Origin: Saccharopolyspora phatthalungensis
GTDB taxonomy: Bacteria; Actinomycetota; Actinomycetes; Mycobacteriales; Pseudonocardiaceae
NCBI RefSeq assembly: GCF_014203395.1
Contig: NZ_JACHIW010000001.1
Coordinates: forward strand, 558,001 to 622,000
Direction: 5' to 3'
DNA: 64,000 nucleotides
This document shows, piece after piece, positions 62,636-64,000 of this stretch. Numbering within the stretch: the stretch's first letter is position 1; each line of letters opens with the position of its first letter. The notes below the pieces were generated by a model that was given only the letters and a program-made list of their open reading frames with translations, searched no databases and was not told where the DNA came from. A program made the position numbers and the translations under genes.

Positions 62636-64000
62636 TTGCCCCCAACCGCTCTCATCAACCACACCGACTACCAGCGGATCACCGCCGATGGTTTCCAGCG
62701 CCGTGCCCGCGCAGCCGGGTTTGCGCAGTGGCGCACCGATATCGAACGGCTCGGTGGCTGCACCCATCCGATCCGCTTGTCGGGCTCGTGGGCGGTTCAG
62801 GACAACACCACCGGCACCGTCTTGGACTCGCTGCATGGGCGGGTGATGGTGCCCTGCGGCAACCGCCGCGAAAGCGTCTGCCCCGCCTGCTCCGACCGCT
62901 ACGCCGCCGACGCCTTCCACCTCCTACGCGCCGGGCTGGCCGGGGGCACCAAGGGCATCCCGGTCACCGTTGCCGACAAGCCACGCCTGTTCCTCACCCT
63001 GACCGCCCCCAGCTTCGGGCCGGTCCACAACCGCCGCACCCCCCATGGCACAGCGATCCCGTGCCGCTGCGGCGAATTCCACCACCCCGATGACCCCCGC
63101 CTCGGGCAGCCGGTCGACCCCGGTAGCTATGACTACCTCGGGCATGTTCTCTGGCAGGCCCACAGCGGCGAACTCTGGCACCGGTTCATCACCGCGCTGA
63201 AACGTCACCTCGCCCACGCAGCGGGGCTCCCGCAACGCGCGTTCGCCGACCACGCCCGGCTCTCGTTCGCGAAGGTGGCCGAATACCAGCGGCGCGGGCT
63301 GATCCACTTCCACGCCGTGATCCGCCTCGACGGCCCAGACGGACCCGGCGACCCCACCCCCACCTGGGGCACCGTCCAGGCACTCACCGACGCCATCCAC
63401 GCCGCCCACGCCTGCACCCGGGTCACCTCACCCGACATTGACGGGCGCACCTGGGAGCTGGCCTTCGGAGGGCAGATCGATATCCGCCCGATCCGCCCGG
63501 CTGAGGCGGGTCGGGTTGAGGACGAGCGCGGTGTGATCACCGATGATCGGTTGGCCTCCTACGTGGCCAAATACGCCACCAAAGGCACCGGCAAGTCCGA
63601 AGCCGCCGACCGCCGCATCCGCTCCCAGGCCGATATCGACCGGCTACGCGTCACCCCGCACCACCGCCGGATCATCCAGACCGCCTGGGATCTCGGGGCC
63701 CCGGTGCCCTGCCCGGACTGTCACCCCCACGGCTTCCACCACACCGACGGGTGCGGCTGCCAGCACGCCCACTACTGCGCCACCTGCAACAACGGCGGCG
63801 AGGTCACCCGCACCGTGCGCCAACGCCGCCTGCACCCCGAACTCGGCGACCGCCCCGACCCGGTGGATGCGCTCAAGCTGCGCCGCTGGGCACACATGCT
63901 CGCCTTCCGGGGCCACTTCCTCACCAAGTCCCAGGCGTATTCCGTGCCGTTCCGGCAGATCCGCGACGACCGACGCCGCTACCGGCACGAACACACCCTC
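62636..64000 (+). CDS. repSA: RepSA-type replication initiator (HUH relaxase fold), 3' end beyond window
   Basis: 455 residues are visible with no stop before the window end. The start is a TTG (62636) behind AGGAGGTGG, the best in-frame choice; no ATG or GTG lies near. Cys motif MVPCGNRRESVCPACSDRY resembles a zinc knuckle. HFH (H224-F-H226, in GLIHFHAVIRLDG) is the HUH metal site, and Y309/Y313 in SYVAKYATK are the likely nicking Tyr. It replicates the excised element by rolling circle. A second Cys cluster (GCGCQHAHYCATC) follows at about residue 377. Confidence 0.9.
   Translation, partial: MPPTALINHTDYQRITADGFQRRARAAGFAQWRTDIERLGGCTHPIRLSGSWAVQDNTTGTVLDSLHGRVMVPCGNRRESVCPACSDRYAADAFHLLRAGLAGGTKGIPVTVADKPRLFLTLTAPSFGPVHNRRTPHGTAIPCRCGEFHHPDDPRLGQPVDPGSYDYLGHVLWQAHSGELWHRFITALKRHLAHAAGLPQRAFADHARLSFAKVAEYQRRGLIHFHAVIRLDGPDGPGDPTPTWGTVQALTDAIHAAHACTRVTSPDIDGRTWELAFGGQIDIRPIRPAEAGRVEDERGVITDDRLASYVAKYATKGTGKSEAADRRIRSQADIDRLRVTPHHRRIIQTAWDLGAPVPCPDCHPHGFHHTDGCGCQHAHYCATCNNGGEVTRTVRQRRLHPELGDRPDPVDALKLRRWAHMLAFRGHFLTKSQAYSVPFRQIRDDRRRYRHEHTL

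Overview
The window is high-GC actinobacterial chromosome. The gene set and small-ORF style (RamB/AceA pair, actinobacterial cysteine-type leader peptide, GTG starts with GTGA/ATGA overlaps, RepSA/KorSA-type integrative element) point to the Pseudonocardiaceae. A Saccharopolyspora-like host is my inference, not something the sequence proves. Only protein families and motifs could be read; no database search was possible.

Layout. 1-1576: end of a conserved gene of unknown function and hemW. 1643-7795: an assimilatory sulfate reduction operon (leader peptide, sulfite reductase, zinc-ribbon protein, APS reductase cysH, cysD, cysN, sirohydrochlorin chelatase). 8474-15776: two very large adjacent genes carrying five tandem ADP-ribosylglycohydrolase-like domains. 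Only the first domain keeps the full metal-binding Asp set, and the first protein starts with a domain resembling type VII secretion-associated proteins. 15981-19406: an enoyl-CoA hydratase, a 0.9-kb tandem duplication carrying two Uma2-family nuclease genes, and a barstar / membrane-anchored ribonuclease pair with a small membrane protein. 19565-24320: a valine-degradation operon (mmsA, acyl-CoA dehydrogenase, 3-hydroxyisobutyryl-CoA hydrolase, mmsB). 24564-27817: a NUDIX gene, a dead IS5-type element with long inverted ends, and decayed sugar-acid catabolism genes beside their probable FCD-GntR regulator (27957). 28871-33353: a methyltransferase, a frameshifted MOSC gene, nitronate monooxygenase, an acetyltransferase and a third Uma2 gene.

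33615-39913 holds isocitrate lyase aceA with divergent ramB, a LysR regulator and a large arylsulfatase. 40144-40754 holds remnants of TetR and Uma2 genes. 40775-55608 is mostly core genome: lepA, rpsT, holA, a SAM-I riboswitch in front of thrC, comEC/comEA, degV, a histidine phosphatase and rsfS, with several accessory enzymes between them.

56587-64000 is the left part of an actinomycete integrative and conjugative element (AICE): a KorSA-like GntR repressor, a divergent control region with four near-identical palindromes, a string of small element genes, an FtsK/TraB-type DNA translocase, membrane spread proteins and a RepSA-type HUH replication initiator that runs off the window. Integrase, excisionase and the attachment site are not seen; they probably lie to the right.

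The most unusual content is the five-domain ADP-ribosylglycohydrolase pair, the Uma2 duplication with conserved ends and a divergent middle, and the cluster of small regulatory signals (leader peptide, riboswitch, paired GntR-like palindromes, operator array).
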